A stretch of DNA of 64,000 nt from Ailurus styani (lineage: Eukaryota > Chordata > Mammalia > Carnivora > Ailuridae). Both the position numbers and the translations under genes were made by a program. The stretch covers positions 784,831-848,830 of the forward strand of contig LNAC01000375.1 in NCBI GenBank assembly GCA_002007465.1, read 5' to 3'. The notes below the pieces were generated by a model. It was not told where the DNA came from. It worked only from the letters and a program-made list of their open reading frames with translations, and ran no database searches. This document shows positions 35,139 to 45,877 of this stretch, one piece after another (the first letter of the stretch is position 1; each line of letters begins with the position of its first letter).

Positions 35139-35904
35139 GTCACTGTTACTCTGCAAGGCAACTGGGCAGAAGCAGAAATTATTGTCCAAATAAATATTTG
35201 CACACAAGTTAAACATCTCTTATTTAAGTTACTACTGGCATTATAAAAGAAGTCTGATGAATTTTTTGGGAACAGATCTGTCATTTAGAAGTTTCAGGAT
35301 CCTAAAAGGATGATGCATTTGAGAAAGAAAATAATAAAGGTAGATGAACTGAACCAACAAGTATAGAAATGTCAAACACATGATAAGGAAAAACCTGCTT
35401 AAACTCACAGTCGGATGACATGTGACTGTTTTGGTCAATAAGATGAAAGCAGAAGTCTAATAAGGATTCTGGGAAATTTTCTGCTTTTCTGATAAAAGAA
35501 ATAGACTTGACTGGCACTGCCCCTTTCCCCTTCATCCTACCTTGTGCATTGATCTACTATCTGAAGCTAGACAATCATTTTGCAACCAGGAAGGAAAAAG
35601 CAAGCTGAGGGGAATCAGTAAGATACTGTCACTGACATCATTAAGTCACTGAACCTTGAACATGTGAACTGAAGTGAATAAGTTCAGTAACTCTGTGCCC
35701 TGATTTACTGCAGATGAGACTCCTAACTGATGAAAGCATTGGCTGTAGTTTGTTAAAAATAGAGATAAAATGAACAAACCTTAGAAATAAATGTTAATGT
35801 GGTTTGGTAAATTGTTTTTGTTTTGATTCATTGTGGAAATAATTTGTATATAAGCACTTCCAACACACCATAAATTCAGTATTCTCTAATTTAGAATTGA
35901 TAAT
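34640..35904. other. Unique non-coding DNA with a TG microsatellite
   Basis: Apart from the TG repeat listed separately, nothing is recognised. Open frames at 35054-35535 on the minus strand overlap the microsatellite or unique DNA and have no motif. Confidence 0.5.
35083..35136. repeat. (TG)n microsatellite, about 27 units
   Basis: Uninterrupted alternating G-T for about 53 bases; probably length-polymorphic and able to adopt Z-DNA. Confidence 0.98.
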
Positions 35905-36125
35905 ATTGGTAAAAAGACATTCAGTAGTCTGAGAAGGTATGTTTAAATATCAACTATGTCATTTTCTATTTGTGTACCTCTGGGTAATCTAGATAGCCTC
36001 ATGGGCCCACATTCCTCTGTGGTTACTATTTGTATCTATGTCATAATGTTGGAAGCAAATTAAGTGGTGTAATACATATAAAACACAGAGGAGAGTGGCT
36101 AGCATATAGAGTCAATGCTCAGTAT
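35905..36125 (+). mobile_element. MIR SINE, plus strand
   Basis: AACTATGTCATTTTCTATTTGTGTACC, TCTGGGTAATCTAGATAGCC and ATACATATAAAACACAGAGG follow MIR order (reported by position). The distal end is interrupted by the CAN SINE at 36131. Confidence 0.65.
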
Positions 36126-36130
36126 TTTTT

Positions 36131-36326
36131 TTTAAAGATTTCATTTTATTTATTTATTTACTTGAGAGAGAGAGCAGGGTGAGGGGCAGAGGGAGAGAGA
36201 AACCTCAAGCAGACCCTCCACTGAGTGTGGAGCCCCACACAGAGCTTGATTCTAGAACCCTAAGATCATGACCTAAGCCAAAATCAAGAGTCAGATGCTT
36301 AAATGACTGAGCCACCCAAGCACCCC
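36131..36326 (-). mobile_element. CAN SINE, minus strand
   Basis: Reversed SINE with ATGACTGAGCCACCCAAGC head. A 19-bp target duplication TCAATGCTCAGTATTTTTT / TCAATGCTCAATATTTTTT (36112-36130 and 36327-36345) has one mismatch. Confidence 0.95.
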
Positions 36327-36388
36327 TCAATGCTCAATATTTTTTATTTATAGTGTATTGTTAGATATAGCAATATCTATAAAATATA

Positions 36389-36473
36389 TATAAACTATGT
36401 AAGATTGAATAGGTTAGAAATATTTATATTTTTATAAACTATTTTATAAACTATGTAAGATTGAATAGGTTAA
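36389..36473. repeat. Tandem direct repeat, 56-bp period
   Basis: TATAAACTATGTAAGATTGA starts at 36389 and at 36445; the match runs about 28 bases. AT-rich unit between the copies. Confidence 0.85.
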
Positions 36474-36524
36474 AAATAAAGAGAATTTCTTTAAATCATA
36501 CCACCCTTTAAAGTAAACATTTAC

Positions 36525-37090
36525 TGGATTTATTGGCATTTATTAGGTGCTTACTGAGTATCTTTAAGTCCACCAGTTGCTGGTTATACAGAGATAATTA
36601 GAACATAATTCAGGAGATGTGGAATATCAGGTAAGATGAAAATGAAAACAAAGCATATTAAACATGAAAATACAATTATGGACTAAGTACAGAAGGAGTA
36701 AAAAGAGAAGTATACTTAACTTTCCTACACACTAGGGGATGGGTATCAGATATTTGCACTGAATAGTAAAGGAAACTTAGGATAGAGGAATAAGGGAGAA
36801 AATGTCATTTCAGGAAGAGGGAGAGAATATACAGAGGTAAAGTGATGTACAACATGGTAGTATGTTTTGGAAAATAGAATCGTTTATGCATGGCTGTATC
36901 AGAGGCTTATGTGGAGAAGTGGCAAGGATGAAACAGAACATATTACTGGAATCAGATTAGGGAAGTCCTTGTATAGCTCTCAAAGCTTAGATTTCAAATC
37001 AGCATAAAGAGTGGTTTTCAAATTATGTTTCAAAGAATCCAATTATTCCACAGAAGCCCCAGGGCCTCTAGCTTATGTGTGAAAAAGAAT
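36525..37090 (-). repeat. L2 remnant, minus strand
   Basis: TTTATTAGGTGCTTACTGAG and GGTTATACAGAGATAATTAG are the reversed L2 3' end. The AATAAGGGAGAAAATGTCATTTCAGG and GAGAGAATATACAGAGG part (by position 36788-36840) follows the reversed L2 coding order. Highly diverged. Confidence 0.5.
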
Positions 37091-37601
37091 GAACAGATGC
37101 AGTTTTAGGAGTCACTCCTCAGTTTAACCAATTTCTGCACTTTTTTGTTATTGTTAAGAATGTATGTGCACACATGCAGTTACATAGCTAGGTACTGACA
37201 GGTGACTGCTTTTCAAAATAAAGACCTGATCATCAGCTGACATGGTTATATTTTCATATTTTCTATGCAAAAGTATATTTTCTATGCAAGAGTGTGAGGG
37301 ATGTTCCTGTGAAGGGCATTACTTACAAACATGAGAAACCAGGTAGTGTGGACTTGAACTAAAGCCTTGAAAATGGGAATGGAGAGGGGCTGGCGGTTGT
37401 GATAGATTTAGGGGACGGAATCAATAGTTTGGGGGAACTAATACAAAGATCTTCAAAATCTTTTCTCTCAAGCCTCCTAAAATTAATTGTGAAAACTCTG
37501 ATCTGTCCTTATACGTTTTTATATTGATTTCTGGTTTTTTTGTTTGAAGTTTAAATAGTAACAAAGAATAGACTATCTGGCATATTTTAAACACTGGCTT
37601 T
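37091..37601. other. Unique non-coding DNA
   Basis: Nothing recognised with confidence. Confidence 0.45.
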
Positions 37602-37616
37602 TAAAAGAAACTGTTT

Positions 37617-37812
37617 GGGGTGCCTGGGTGGCTTCGTGTGTTAAACTTCTGCCTTCAGCTCAGGTCATGATCTCAGGGTCCTGGGATAGAGCCCCGCATC
37701 GGGGTCCCTGCTCAGTGGGGACCCTGATTCCTCCTCTTTCTCTGTCTGTCTCTGCCTACTTGTGATCTCTCTCTCTCTGTGTCAAATAAGTAAATAAAAT
37801 CTTTAAAAAAAA
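37617..37812 (+). mobile_element. CAN SINE, young mustelid-type
   Basis: GGGTGCCTGGGTGGCTTCGT head, TACTTGTGATCTCTCTCTC near the tail, AAATAAGTAAATAAAATC tail. Target copies TAAAAGAAACT at 37602-37612 and 37813-37823; four further bases lie between the left copy and the head. Confidence 0.92.
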
Positions 37813-37847
37813 TAAAAGAAACTTTTCATTAATATAAAATGTATCTA

Positions 37848-38054
37848 AGGGCACCTGGGTGGCTTGGTTGAGCGTCTGCCTTTGTTTCAAGTCATGATCC
37901 CAGGATCTAGGGATCAAGTCCCTCACAGGCTTCCTGCTCAGCCAGGAGTCTGCTCTCCCTCTGCCCCTCCTCCCACCCATGTTCTCTCTGGCTCTCTCTG
38001 CTCTCTCTCTCTCTCAAATAAATAAATAAATAAATCTTTAAAATAATTTAAAAA
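37848..38054 (+). mobile_element. CAN SINE, older subtype
   Basis: GGGCACCTGGGTGGCTTGGT head, long CT-rich body, AAATAAATAAATAAATAAAT tail. Target copies ATAAAATGTATCTA and ATAAAATATATGTA (about 37834 and 38055) have two mismatches. Only about 35 bp separates it from the preceding SINE. Confidence 0.92.
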
Positions 38055-38339
38055 ATAAAATATATGTAGTAGAACCTAAATTCCATAGCAAGGTGATTCT
38101 AACCATTATTCACTTGAAATGAAATAAAAAATATTTTAACAGTTGTAAATTTTATTTCACTACTTCTACTCCATGAATCTATTCTAACAAAAAAATTACA
38201 TATTTGAAACTTTTTTTGGTCACTAGATCATACTTTTTTCCAACCTTCCAATTTACATTGAGATTTTTACATTCTCTTCATTCTTGGTGGCCATAAGATG
38301 TTTAGTTATATTCTTATTTTATTCTGTTCTATTTTACAG

Positions 38340-38640
38340 AATGAAATGATATTTTGTCAAAAACCAACAAAAGGTATAAAGTTTCAGTTATGAAGGATGA
38401 ATAAGTCTAGAGGTATGAAATACAGCATGAAGGATATAGTTCATAATACTGTACTGAATACTGGAAATTTTCTGAAAGAGTAGATTTCAGTTGCTCTAAT
38501 CACACACAAAAATTATTAATATGAAAAGATAAGTTCGTTTAGCTTGACTAGTAATTATTTCACTATATAATGTATATCAAATCACCTTTTTGTACATTTT
38601 ATATAAATTTTACTTAAAAATAAAGAAAAGGAAAAGTAAA
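38340..38640 (+). mobile_element. Old L1 3' UTR fragment
   Basis: AAAGTTTCAGTTATGAAGGA, AATACTGTACTGAATACTGG and AATCACCTTTTTGTACATTT, then an A-rich end, follow the 3' UTR of old mammalian L1 (L1M) elements. No coding part is attached. Confidence 0.6.
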
Positions 38641-39015
38641 TGAAAATATTTCTCCATGAACATGAGTAAATATTTATATTTAAATTTGAACTAGTGCAAA
38701 ATTAGCATTGGATATATACCTAAGAAGTTAATTTTTTTCTAAACTTGTTGTGACTGCATATTACTTTGTTACTAAAAACTAACAGCACTTTAGGATTCTG
38801 ACAGTAGAGCAAAACTCCTCTTTTAGAGATCAACTTTTTTTAACATTGCACCAATTCTTTAATTTCTGGACCTTTGGTTTTGGAGATTTTTTTTTTCATT
38901 AAAATGAAGGAATACTCAATGTATCCTAATAACTTAACACTTGTTTAATATAACTTTGTAAAAATATCAGATGTGACAAAATGGCAGCTGCATGATCATT
39001 CTAAATAAAATATAT
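38641..39015. other. Unique AT-rich non-coding DNA
   Basis: Nothing recognised. Confidence 0.5.
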
Positions 39016-39026
39016 ATGTTAGGTCT

Positions 39027-39219
39027 TTTTTTCTTTTAATGATTTCATTTTATTTATTTGAGACAGAGAACATGAGAGGGGGAGAGGAGCAGAGGGAGAG
39101 GAAGAGCAAAAATCAGACTCCCCACTGATCAGAGAATCTGATGTGGGGCTCAAGCCCAGGACCCTAAAATCATGACCTGAGCTGAAGGCAGATGTTTGAC
39201 TGAGCCATCCAGGTGCCCC
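39027..39219 (-). mobile_element. CAN SINE, minus strand
   Basis: ATTTCATTTTATTTATTTGAG tail side, GGCTCAAGCCCAGGACCC core, GACTGAGCCATCCAGG head. Target copies ATGTTAGGTCT (39016-39026) and ATGTTAGGCCC (39220-39230). Confidence 0.92.
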
Positions 39220-39230
39220 ATGTTAGGCCC

Positions 39231-40360
39231 TCCTAAATAAAAAATAATGATTTTTAAATTTTGGTTTGAGTACCTTTCTCTTTCATGTTATCTTCTAAGG
39301 AGAAAAGTCGTTTCCACAGAACTTTCAGGAAGAGGGATGGGCTAATTCTTCACTTGCCATAACCCTTTCAATTACAAGTGATCATAAGCAATTGGATGAA
39401 AGACACAGCTTTGCTGAATACCCGCTGCGAGTCAGCCAACAGAGGAAAAGAGAACTTTCAAAAGCCATTGCTAGCTCAAAGTCTCCAGTGGGTCGTTTCC
39501 TGAGAAATCCATTGCCTTAGGGTGGAAGGAAAAATAGGAAATCTGTCTATTTGATAGCTTTTCTTCCTGATGTAAGTAGGAAGCTGTCTAAAGCTAAATA
39601 AAAACCACAGAGATAGAGGTGTGTAATTTATGTGAGAATAAAATTGTGATGAGCTATAGGAACTTATGAGCTAACTATGTGCATTTTTGAATGACTGTAT
39701 TTTATACTGCTATCCCTCCTCCAAAAAAAGTGATAGAAATGGTAAAATATAACTGAAGAATATTATTTGAGCAGAATAAATGGAATTCTCAATAGCTGGA
39801 TACAGTTCTTAAAGGCTATTGTCTTTCACAAATTTAATTTGAGCAAGGAAGATTTCCTATTGGTGAAATTGATTTAATAAGCATGAATATCATCTGTGGT
39901 GAAAGATAGGTACATGTAGCATAAAATGTAAACTAGGAAACAGGAAAGAATGTTTTAATAAATACTGATAATTGAGAACTCATTCAAAATACAATAGGAT
40001 TTGGTAGGATTTTAGACACAGAGTTGAGCTATGGGTGCAAGTATCACAGGTTAATAGCTAAAAGCGCTGGCATAGAATGTGGACTCTGTCTTAATACTGT
40101 ATATACTTGTTCACAAATGTTCAATTTCTGCATTCAGCTCTGAAATATTCCAATCTGAAATGACATTATTTTAAAAGTATTTTTAGCAAAATTGCATATA
40201 TTTTCACATATTTCATTTAGAAAAAAAGTGTATGTTATATTCATTGATGTTATTATCTATGCCTCGTACAATAATTCTATTAAATATTTGAAAGAATAAA
40301 AAACCAATCACATTTTCCTCTTCCTAATTAGCACCCATTCATGGTTTTGTGTGCACACAT
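39231..40360. other. Unique non-coding DNA
   Basis: No repeat recognised. The less AT-rich part at 39290-39630, which has several CpG (for example CCCGCTGCGAGTCAG at 39421), is a weak candidate for a conserved non-coding element. No coding frame. Confidence 0.4.

Positions 40361-40363
<3 letters not shown>

Positions 40364-40400
<37 letters not shown>
40364..40400. repeat. (TG)n microsatellite
   Basis: About 18 uninterrupted TG units ending at 40400. Confidence 0.97.
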
Positions 40401-40404
<4 letters not shown>

Positions 40405-40536
40405 AAATTTGATGCATACATTCTCCTTTGGTTGGTTTGTTCTTAATTCTGGGTTTGGTTTCAATTCTGTGATAATCAAAGACACAATGCAATGTGATAT
40501 TTGGCTTGTGATAATTGTTAGTATGAGTCCTTGCAC

Positions 40537-41003
40537 TTAAACATCATTGGACTTAACTGGAATCTTCCTCCATAAAATATTCCAACAAAATTCCACTTGA
40601 TCAAGATGTATAATCCTTTTAATGTGTTCGTGAATTCTGTTTGCTAATATTTTATGAAGAATTCCAATCAGGAATATTGGTCTATAGTTTTCTTGTGTTA
40701 TCTTTATCTGGCTTAGTGTCAAGGTAATGCTGGCTGCATAGAATGAGTTTGGAAATGTTCACTCCTCCTTGATATTTTGTAAGAGTTTGAGGATTGTGTT
40801 ACTTCTTTATGTTTTGTAGAGCTCTCCAGTGAAGACATCTGGTCATGGAGTTCCTGTGTTAGGAGTTTGACTGCTAATTTAATCTCTTTACTTGTAATTG
40901 GTCTGTTTAGATGTTCTATTTCTTTCTGATTGAGTCTTTGTAAGTTGTGCACTTCGAGAAATGTTCCTATTTCTTCTAGGTTATGTAACTTTTTAGCATA
41001 CAA
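40537..41003 (-). pseudogene. L1 ORF2 reverse-transcriptase N-terminal fragments
   Basis: Two abutting minus-strand frames (41003-40719 and 40722-40537) hold in order [32 protein letters not shown], then [20 protein letters not shown] and [13 protein letters not shown]. These are the ORF2 segment leading into the first reverse-transcriptase blocks. A frame change and lost segment separate them, and the catalytic FADD-type motif is not present. Confidence 0.9.
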
Positions 41004-41465
41004 TTGTTCATAGAAGTCTCATGAGTCTATGGATTACTGTAGTATCAGTTGTAGTATCAGTATCTTTTTTATTTTTAATTTAGGTATTGCCTCTTAATCT
41101 AGCTAAAGGTTTATTAATATTATTTTTCAAAGAAGTAGGTCTTAATTTCATTCCTCCTTTCTATTTTCTTTTGGTCTCCATTTATTTTCACTCTGATCTT
41201 TATTATTTCCTTCCTTCTGCTAACTTTGAGCTTAAGTTTGCTCTTCTTTTTCTAGTTCCTTGAAGGATAAAATTAGGTTGTTTACTTGAGATAATTTTAA
41301 TTTCTTAATACACGCATTTACTGATATAAATTTTCCTCTCAGAACTCCTTTTGCTGCATCCCACAATATTTGACATCTTGTATTTTCATTTATTTTGAGA
41401 GTTTTTTTTAAATTTCCCATTTGATTTCTTCTTTGATTTACTGGTTATTTAGAAACTTTTCTTTT

Positions 41466-41632
41466 GGGTGCCTGGGTGGCTCAGTGGGTTAAAGCCTCTG
41501 CTTTCGGCTCAGGTCATGATCTCAGGGTCCTGGGATCAAGGCCCACATTGGGCTCTCTGCAGGGAGCCTGCTTCCCCCTCTCTCTCTGCCTGCCTCTCTG
41601 CCTCCTTGTGTGATCTCTCTCCCTCTGTGAAA

Positions 41633-41667
<35 letters not shown>

Positions 41668-41681
41668 AAGATTAAAAAAAA
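41466..41681 (+). mobile_element. CAN SINE, young mustelid-type, inside old L1
   Basis: GGGTGCCTGGGTGGCTCAGT head with GTGGGTTAAAGCC, a body shortened at CTCTGCAGGGAGCC, and a long (AAAT)n tail. A perfect 15-bp target duplication AGAAACTTTTCTTTT is at 41451-41465 and 41682-41696. Confidence 0.96.
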
Positions 41682-41921
41682 AGAAACTTTTCTTTTAGTT
41701 TCCACATCTCACTTCCCTCACGTTGATTTCTAGTTTCATTGTGGTAAGAAAAAGTGGTTGGTATGTATTCAATCCTTTTAAATTTCTACTCTTTGTTTTG
41801 TATCTTATCACAAAGACACATCCTGGAGACTGTTCCATGTGCACTTGAGAAGAGTGTATATTCTGCTATTGGACAGAATGCTCTGTATATGTCGTTAAGT
41901 CCATTTTCTCTAAAGCATGAT

Positions 41922-42227
41922 TCAATTCCAATATTTCCTCCTTATTTTCTTTTTGGACCATTTATCTATTGCTGATAGTAGAGTACTGAAGTCCTCTACT
42001 ATTATTGTTTTGTTGTCTATTTTTTCCTTAATATCTGTTAGTATTTGCCTAATACATTTTAATGTTTGGATGTTGGGAGTGATTATATTTATAATAGTTA
42101 CATCTTCTTGGTTTACTGGTTCCTTTATCATTATATAATGACTTCTTTGCTTCTTGTTACCCTTTTTAGCATGATTTTTATTTTGTCTGGTACAGGTATG
42201 GCTACACCCAACTTCTTTGTTTTCCAT
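41922..42227 (-). pseudogene. L1 ORF2 endonuclease-domain fragment
   Basis: The 101-codon frame contains SHYIMIKEPVNQEDVTIINI and KIDNKTIIVEDFSTLLSAID, the order seen in the apurinic-like endonuclease domain of L1 ORF2. The family's usual GDFN motif reads EDFS here, so an active-site region is altered. Flanking stops and the lack of an upstream start mark it as dead. Confidence 0.88.
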
Positions 42228-43264
42228 TTGCTTGGAATATCATCTTTCAGCTTTTCACTTTGAGTCTAGGTGTGTCTTTGGAGCTGAAATTAGTCTCCTG
42301 TAGACAGGATATAGTTAAGTCTTTTTAAAAAATCTACCCAGCCACTCTGTGCATTTTGACTGGTGAGTTCCATCCACTTACATTTAGGAAGAATATTAAG
42401 TAACGATTACTACTGCCATTTTATATTTGGCCTTCCAGTTATTTTGCTTTTCCACTGTTTCTTTTTCCATTTGTTTCTGTCTTTGTAAGTTGGTTTTCCA
42501 GGGTGATTCATTCAGTCCCCATTTTATTATGATTTCCTGTGTCTTCTAGATTTCGCTTTGTGGTTACCATGAGATTTACATTAAACATCTCATAAATACA
42601 GTAGTCCTTTTTCTGCTGATAGCAAGTATCTTCATTTTCCTAAAAAAGTTCCATCCTTTTACTCACCCCCTTTTAAATTTTTGATATCACAAATTACCTT
42701 TTTTTGCTGTGGTTTTATTACCAAGTTGCAGTAGCGATAGTCATTTTAATGCTCTTTTCCTTTAACATTTATGTCACACCTGCCCAATAAACTATTCTAA
42801 AAAAGGAGTTACAGTTTTCTAATTCTGACTGTCTATCATGATAATCAAGAGTTTTGTGTAGTTTCACCTTTTTGTTTCAGTTTGAAGAGTTCCTTTCAAC
42901 ATCTTTATAAGGTAGGTCTAGTTGTGGTGAACTCGCTCAGCTTTTGTTTGGGAAAACTTTATTTCTCTTTCATATCTGAAGGATAAGTATTCCAGGATAA
43001 ATATTCTTCATTGGCAATTTTTATCTTTCAGCATTGAATTTGTTATTACAAACAACATACAGAGACTCTGTAGAGATTATGTGGAGAAATCTGCTGGTTT
43101 CAATCAGCTTTGTAAACTTGTATATCCAATTCCTTCCTCTGGGTTGGGAAGTTCTCAGTTATTTCTGTAAATACATTCTCTGCTCCCTTCTAATTGGTAT
43201 ATACTCATTAATATTATGTTGGCTCTTCTAAGGAAGTCTGAAAATTCTTGTAGGGTTTCTTCAC

Positions 43265-43468
43265 TTAAAAAAATTATTCACTTGAGAGAGAAAGAAAAAA
43301 AGAGAGAGAGAAAGCACATATGAGCACACACAGAGGGAAAGGTACAGAGAGAGAGAGGAAGAAGTAGACACTCTCCCAAGCAGACAGCCTGACTGGGGGC
43401 TTGATCCCAGGACCCTAAGATTATGACCTGAGCTGAAGGCAGACACTTAACCAACGGAGCCACACATT
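43265..43468 (-). mobile_element. CAN SINE, older, minus strand, inside old L1
   Basis: GAGAGAGAAAGCACATATGAGC body, GGCTTGATCCCAGGACCC core and CCAACGGAGCCACAC head (by position). The head is decayed and the target duplication is only approximate (TTCACTTAAAAAAATTA versus TTACTTTAAAAAATAAATTA). Confidence 0.85.
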
Positions 43469-44059
43469 TTTTTACTTTAAAAAATAAATTAGCTATCTCT
43501 CCTGGTCCACTTGAAATATTTCTATATTCCCATCCTCAAGCCCACTTACTCTCTTCCATCTGATCTGCTCTATTTCCAGTGTTTTCTAATGTATTCTTAA
43601 TCTCATTTATTGAATTCTTCAACTTCAGAATTTGATTCTTTTTTACAATTCCAATCTCCTTAGTAAAGTACTTCTTCTATTCTTTATACTCCTGAGATCA
43701 TTGTTTGCCTGAGTTTTCTTGTATCTCAGAGTTTCTTCATAATAACTATTTTAAATTCTTTATCAGATCACAATATTCTGTGTCACCGGGTTCAGTTGCT
43801 GGAAAATTGCCATTTTCCTTTTGTGGTACCATTTTACCATGATTTTTCATGATGTTTGATGAAAAGTGTCTCTGCCACCACCTTTGAAGTAGCAAGCACC
43901 TTTCTTATTTAGTAAGATTTGTTTATTTTGAGTCTAAGAGTGCAACAGGTTGGTAATTAGGAGCTTTCCTTTTGTTTTCCAGGAGGTGGAGCTAAAGCAC
44001 AAGTTTTTGGTTTCCCTTATCAGCTCTGACTCAGCATTAAGGTTGGGAGCGCCTGCATT

Positions 44060-44093
44060 AAAAACAAACAAACAAACAAACACACACACACAC
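44060..44093. repeat. (AAAC)n/(CA)n simple repeat
   Basis: AAACAAACAAACAAACAAACA followed by CACACACACA within the 5' region of the old L1. Confidence 0.9.
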
Positions 44094-44670
44094 CCTGCCA
44101 GATAGAAATTCTTTTTAAAGGTGGAGCAGAGTGGGGGAGGTGTGTGCTTGGCACTTGTGGTTTTGGATGTAAACACAACCCACTAAGAAGATCCTCCAGT
44201 TGGGGAGGGGTTGTTTCCTGGAGTTCTGTAGGCAGTCCTTTTACCAGAATCCTGGATCAGGCAGCAAGAATGTATCCACTCAGTACTCTTTATCTTTCCT
44301 CTTTCTTTTGCTTTCTCTCCCCCAAGTCACTGTGATTTCTCCTCAAAAACAAGTCCCTCCGCTGCAGCAACAGTAGCCAGGTAGACTCCCATTTAGCACC
44401 TTCACTCTCCACTTCTATCATAAAGGTGATGCTGGCCCACTCTCTCTGCCAACCTTGCCACTGCTGCTTCTGTCACCAATACACCTCTGTTTTGGTTCCT
44501 TTGGCCCCACCAGACTCCTCTGAGGTCGATTCCTCTCTTTTGGGTGCACAGATGGATGGATCTCTCTAGTGTCCTGGTGTGCTGTGCAGAGGAGAGTTTT
44601 GGCAGGGACTGGGAGGGGGGGGTTGTTTGTTTGTTTGTGGTTTTGGTTTGGTTATAGATATCTGATCAGT

Positions 44671-45081
44671 TGTAAATGGGAGAAAGTTAAAAAAAAAAAA
44701 AAGGACAACTCACAATGCCCTGATGCTGACTTCAGTCTCCAATACAATGATGATCCCTTAAAGCTTTCACCTCTTGGGGAAACAGACATTAAGCAACCCT
44801 AAAATAGTATAAATTGTGAAACTGAAAACCTAAAATTAAATACATAGGAAAAACCCCTTTGTCAGTGGGTAGCTCAAGATTCTCAGATGGGTCTCATTTG
44901 GCCATACAACCACTAACTGTGCTTACCATCTATAGTTTTCTTGGCTAAGAGTTACTTGTATATTTTCCTTGGAAACCGGACTTTTAAAAGTTACATACTA
45001 ATGGATTTTGAAGAGTAAATAGTTATAAATATTGAAAAGAAAATTATGATAGTAAGAGACTTTCCATACATTTTACTAGTT
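44671..45081. other. Unclassified DNA between the old L1 and the ERV
   Basis: An A-run at 44688-44702 precedes unique-looking sequence. No repeat or exon recognised. Confidence 0.4.
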
Positions 45082-45268
45082 ACAAAGTATTTTAAATGGA
45101 GGCAATGGTGTCGGGTCCCCTCCCTCCTTGGGAGCTTTGTATTATCACTTTGCTATAGCTCAATAAACCTTGCTTTGCTGCCCACCACTCTGGTCTACCT
45201 CTTCATTCTTCCAAGCCGTGTGACCAAGAACCATGAGCACCAAGGGAGAAAAAATCCTGTAACGTTAA

Positions 45269-45286
45269 TGGGGGCTCATCCAGGAC
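45269..45286 (+). promoter_or_regulatory. Retroviral primer-binding site, tRNA-Pro-like
   Basis: TGGGGGCTCATCCAGGAC lies right after the 5' LTR U5 and matches the tRNA-Pro primer site of many ERV1/gammaretrovirus-like elements apart from two G-to-A changes typical of CpG decay. It fixes the orientation and class of the element. Confidence 0.82.
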
Positions 45287-45778
45287 CTCCACCATTGTTA
45301 ACAAGTAACCATGAGTAGTGGGCAGCAAGTCTGTCTGTCTCTGTTTCTCTCTCTCCCCATTTTGTTGAAACAATGGGCACCTGTCAGCCATGTAAGAGCA
45401 ATTAGCACAGCTACAATTCTCAAGTCTCAGGTGACAGGCGCTCTGGGTTCCTTTCTCACTGACCAACCAACAGAAGTTGGGAATGTCAGGTGGTGAGGAC
45501 TAAGAACTCCTTTCAGGGCAGATTACAGGATGTGAGGTAACTAGGGAAAACTGAGCAGCAATTGAGGGGCCTGACCCTTTGGTGGATACCTGAAAGCTCT
45601 CGGAGGAACCTAGGTCCTGACTTGCCTATCCGGGCATCCAGAGAGAAATCCCTCTACTACTCTTTCCTTGGTTGATTCCTTCCCTAGGAGAATGAGTGGG
45701 AAAGACCAGGACAGTTCCCCAGACATTCTCTTATGAATGGTTCGGGTGGCCTCCAAGGGATCTTACAGTTCCCTGTTA

Positions 45779-45877
45779 CGAATAAAGGTCATCAAACTCC
45801 AAATGTTGGTTCAGATGGAGCCTTACATAGAGGTCAAACAAGACATCTACAGGGGACCCCTTGATAGATCCAGATGA
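45779..45877 (+). pseudogene. ERV envelope C-terminal tail remnant
   Basis: A 32-codon in-frame stretch ending at a TGA (45875-45877) resembles the cytoplasmic tail of gammaretroviral transmembrane envelope proteins: IKLQM near the start, then Gln-Met-Glu-Pro and a YRGPLD block before the stop. The surface subunit, fusion peptide and most of the transmembrane subunit are not recognisable. It has no coding potential as an envelope. Confidence 0.7.

Larger units (their letters stand above)
40530..44670 (-). mobile_element. Long ancient L1 (L1M/HAL1-like), minus strand, with two SINE insertions
   Basis: Read right to left it carries a 5' UTR-like region (about 44670-43900), upstream/ORF1 region with GAGATTTACATTAAACATCTC and TAGGTCTAGTTGTGGTGAAC landmarks (by position 42570 and 42912), ORF2 endonuclease (42227-41922), linker (TTTTGCTGCATCCCACAATA at 41349) and the start of reverse transcriptase (41003-40537). 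The 3' half of ORF2 and the 3' UTR are missing at the left edge. SINEs interrupt it at 41466-41681 and 43265-43468. Frames are heavily broken, so it is long dead. Whether the 5' half is L1M or HAL1 is not settled. Confidence 0.82.

Noticed and set aside
35054..35284. His-Thr repeat protein
   Set aside because: Translation of the TG/CA microsatellite.
41754..42263. Three overlapping plus-strand hydrophobic frames
   Set aside because: They are antisense to the L1 endonuclease region on the minus strand, which explains the sequence.
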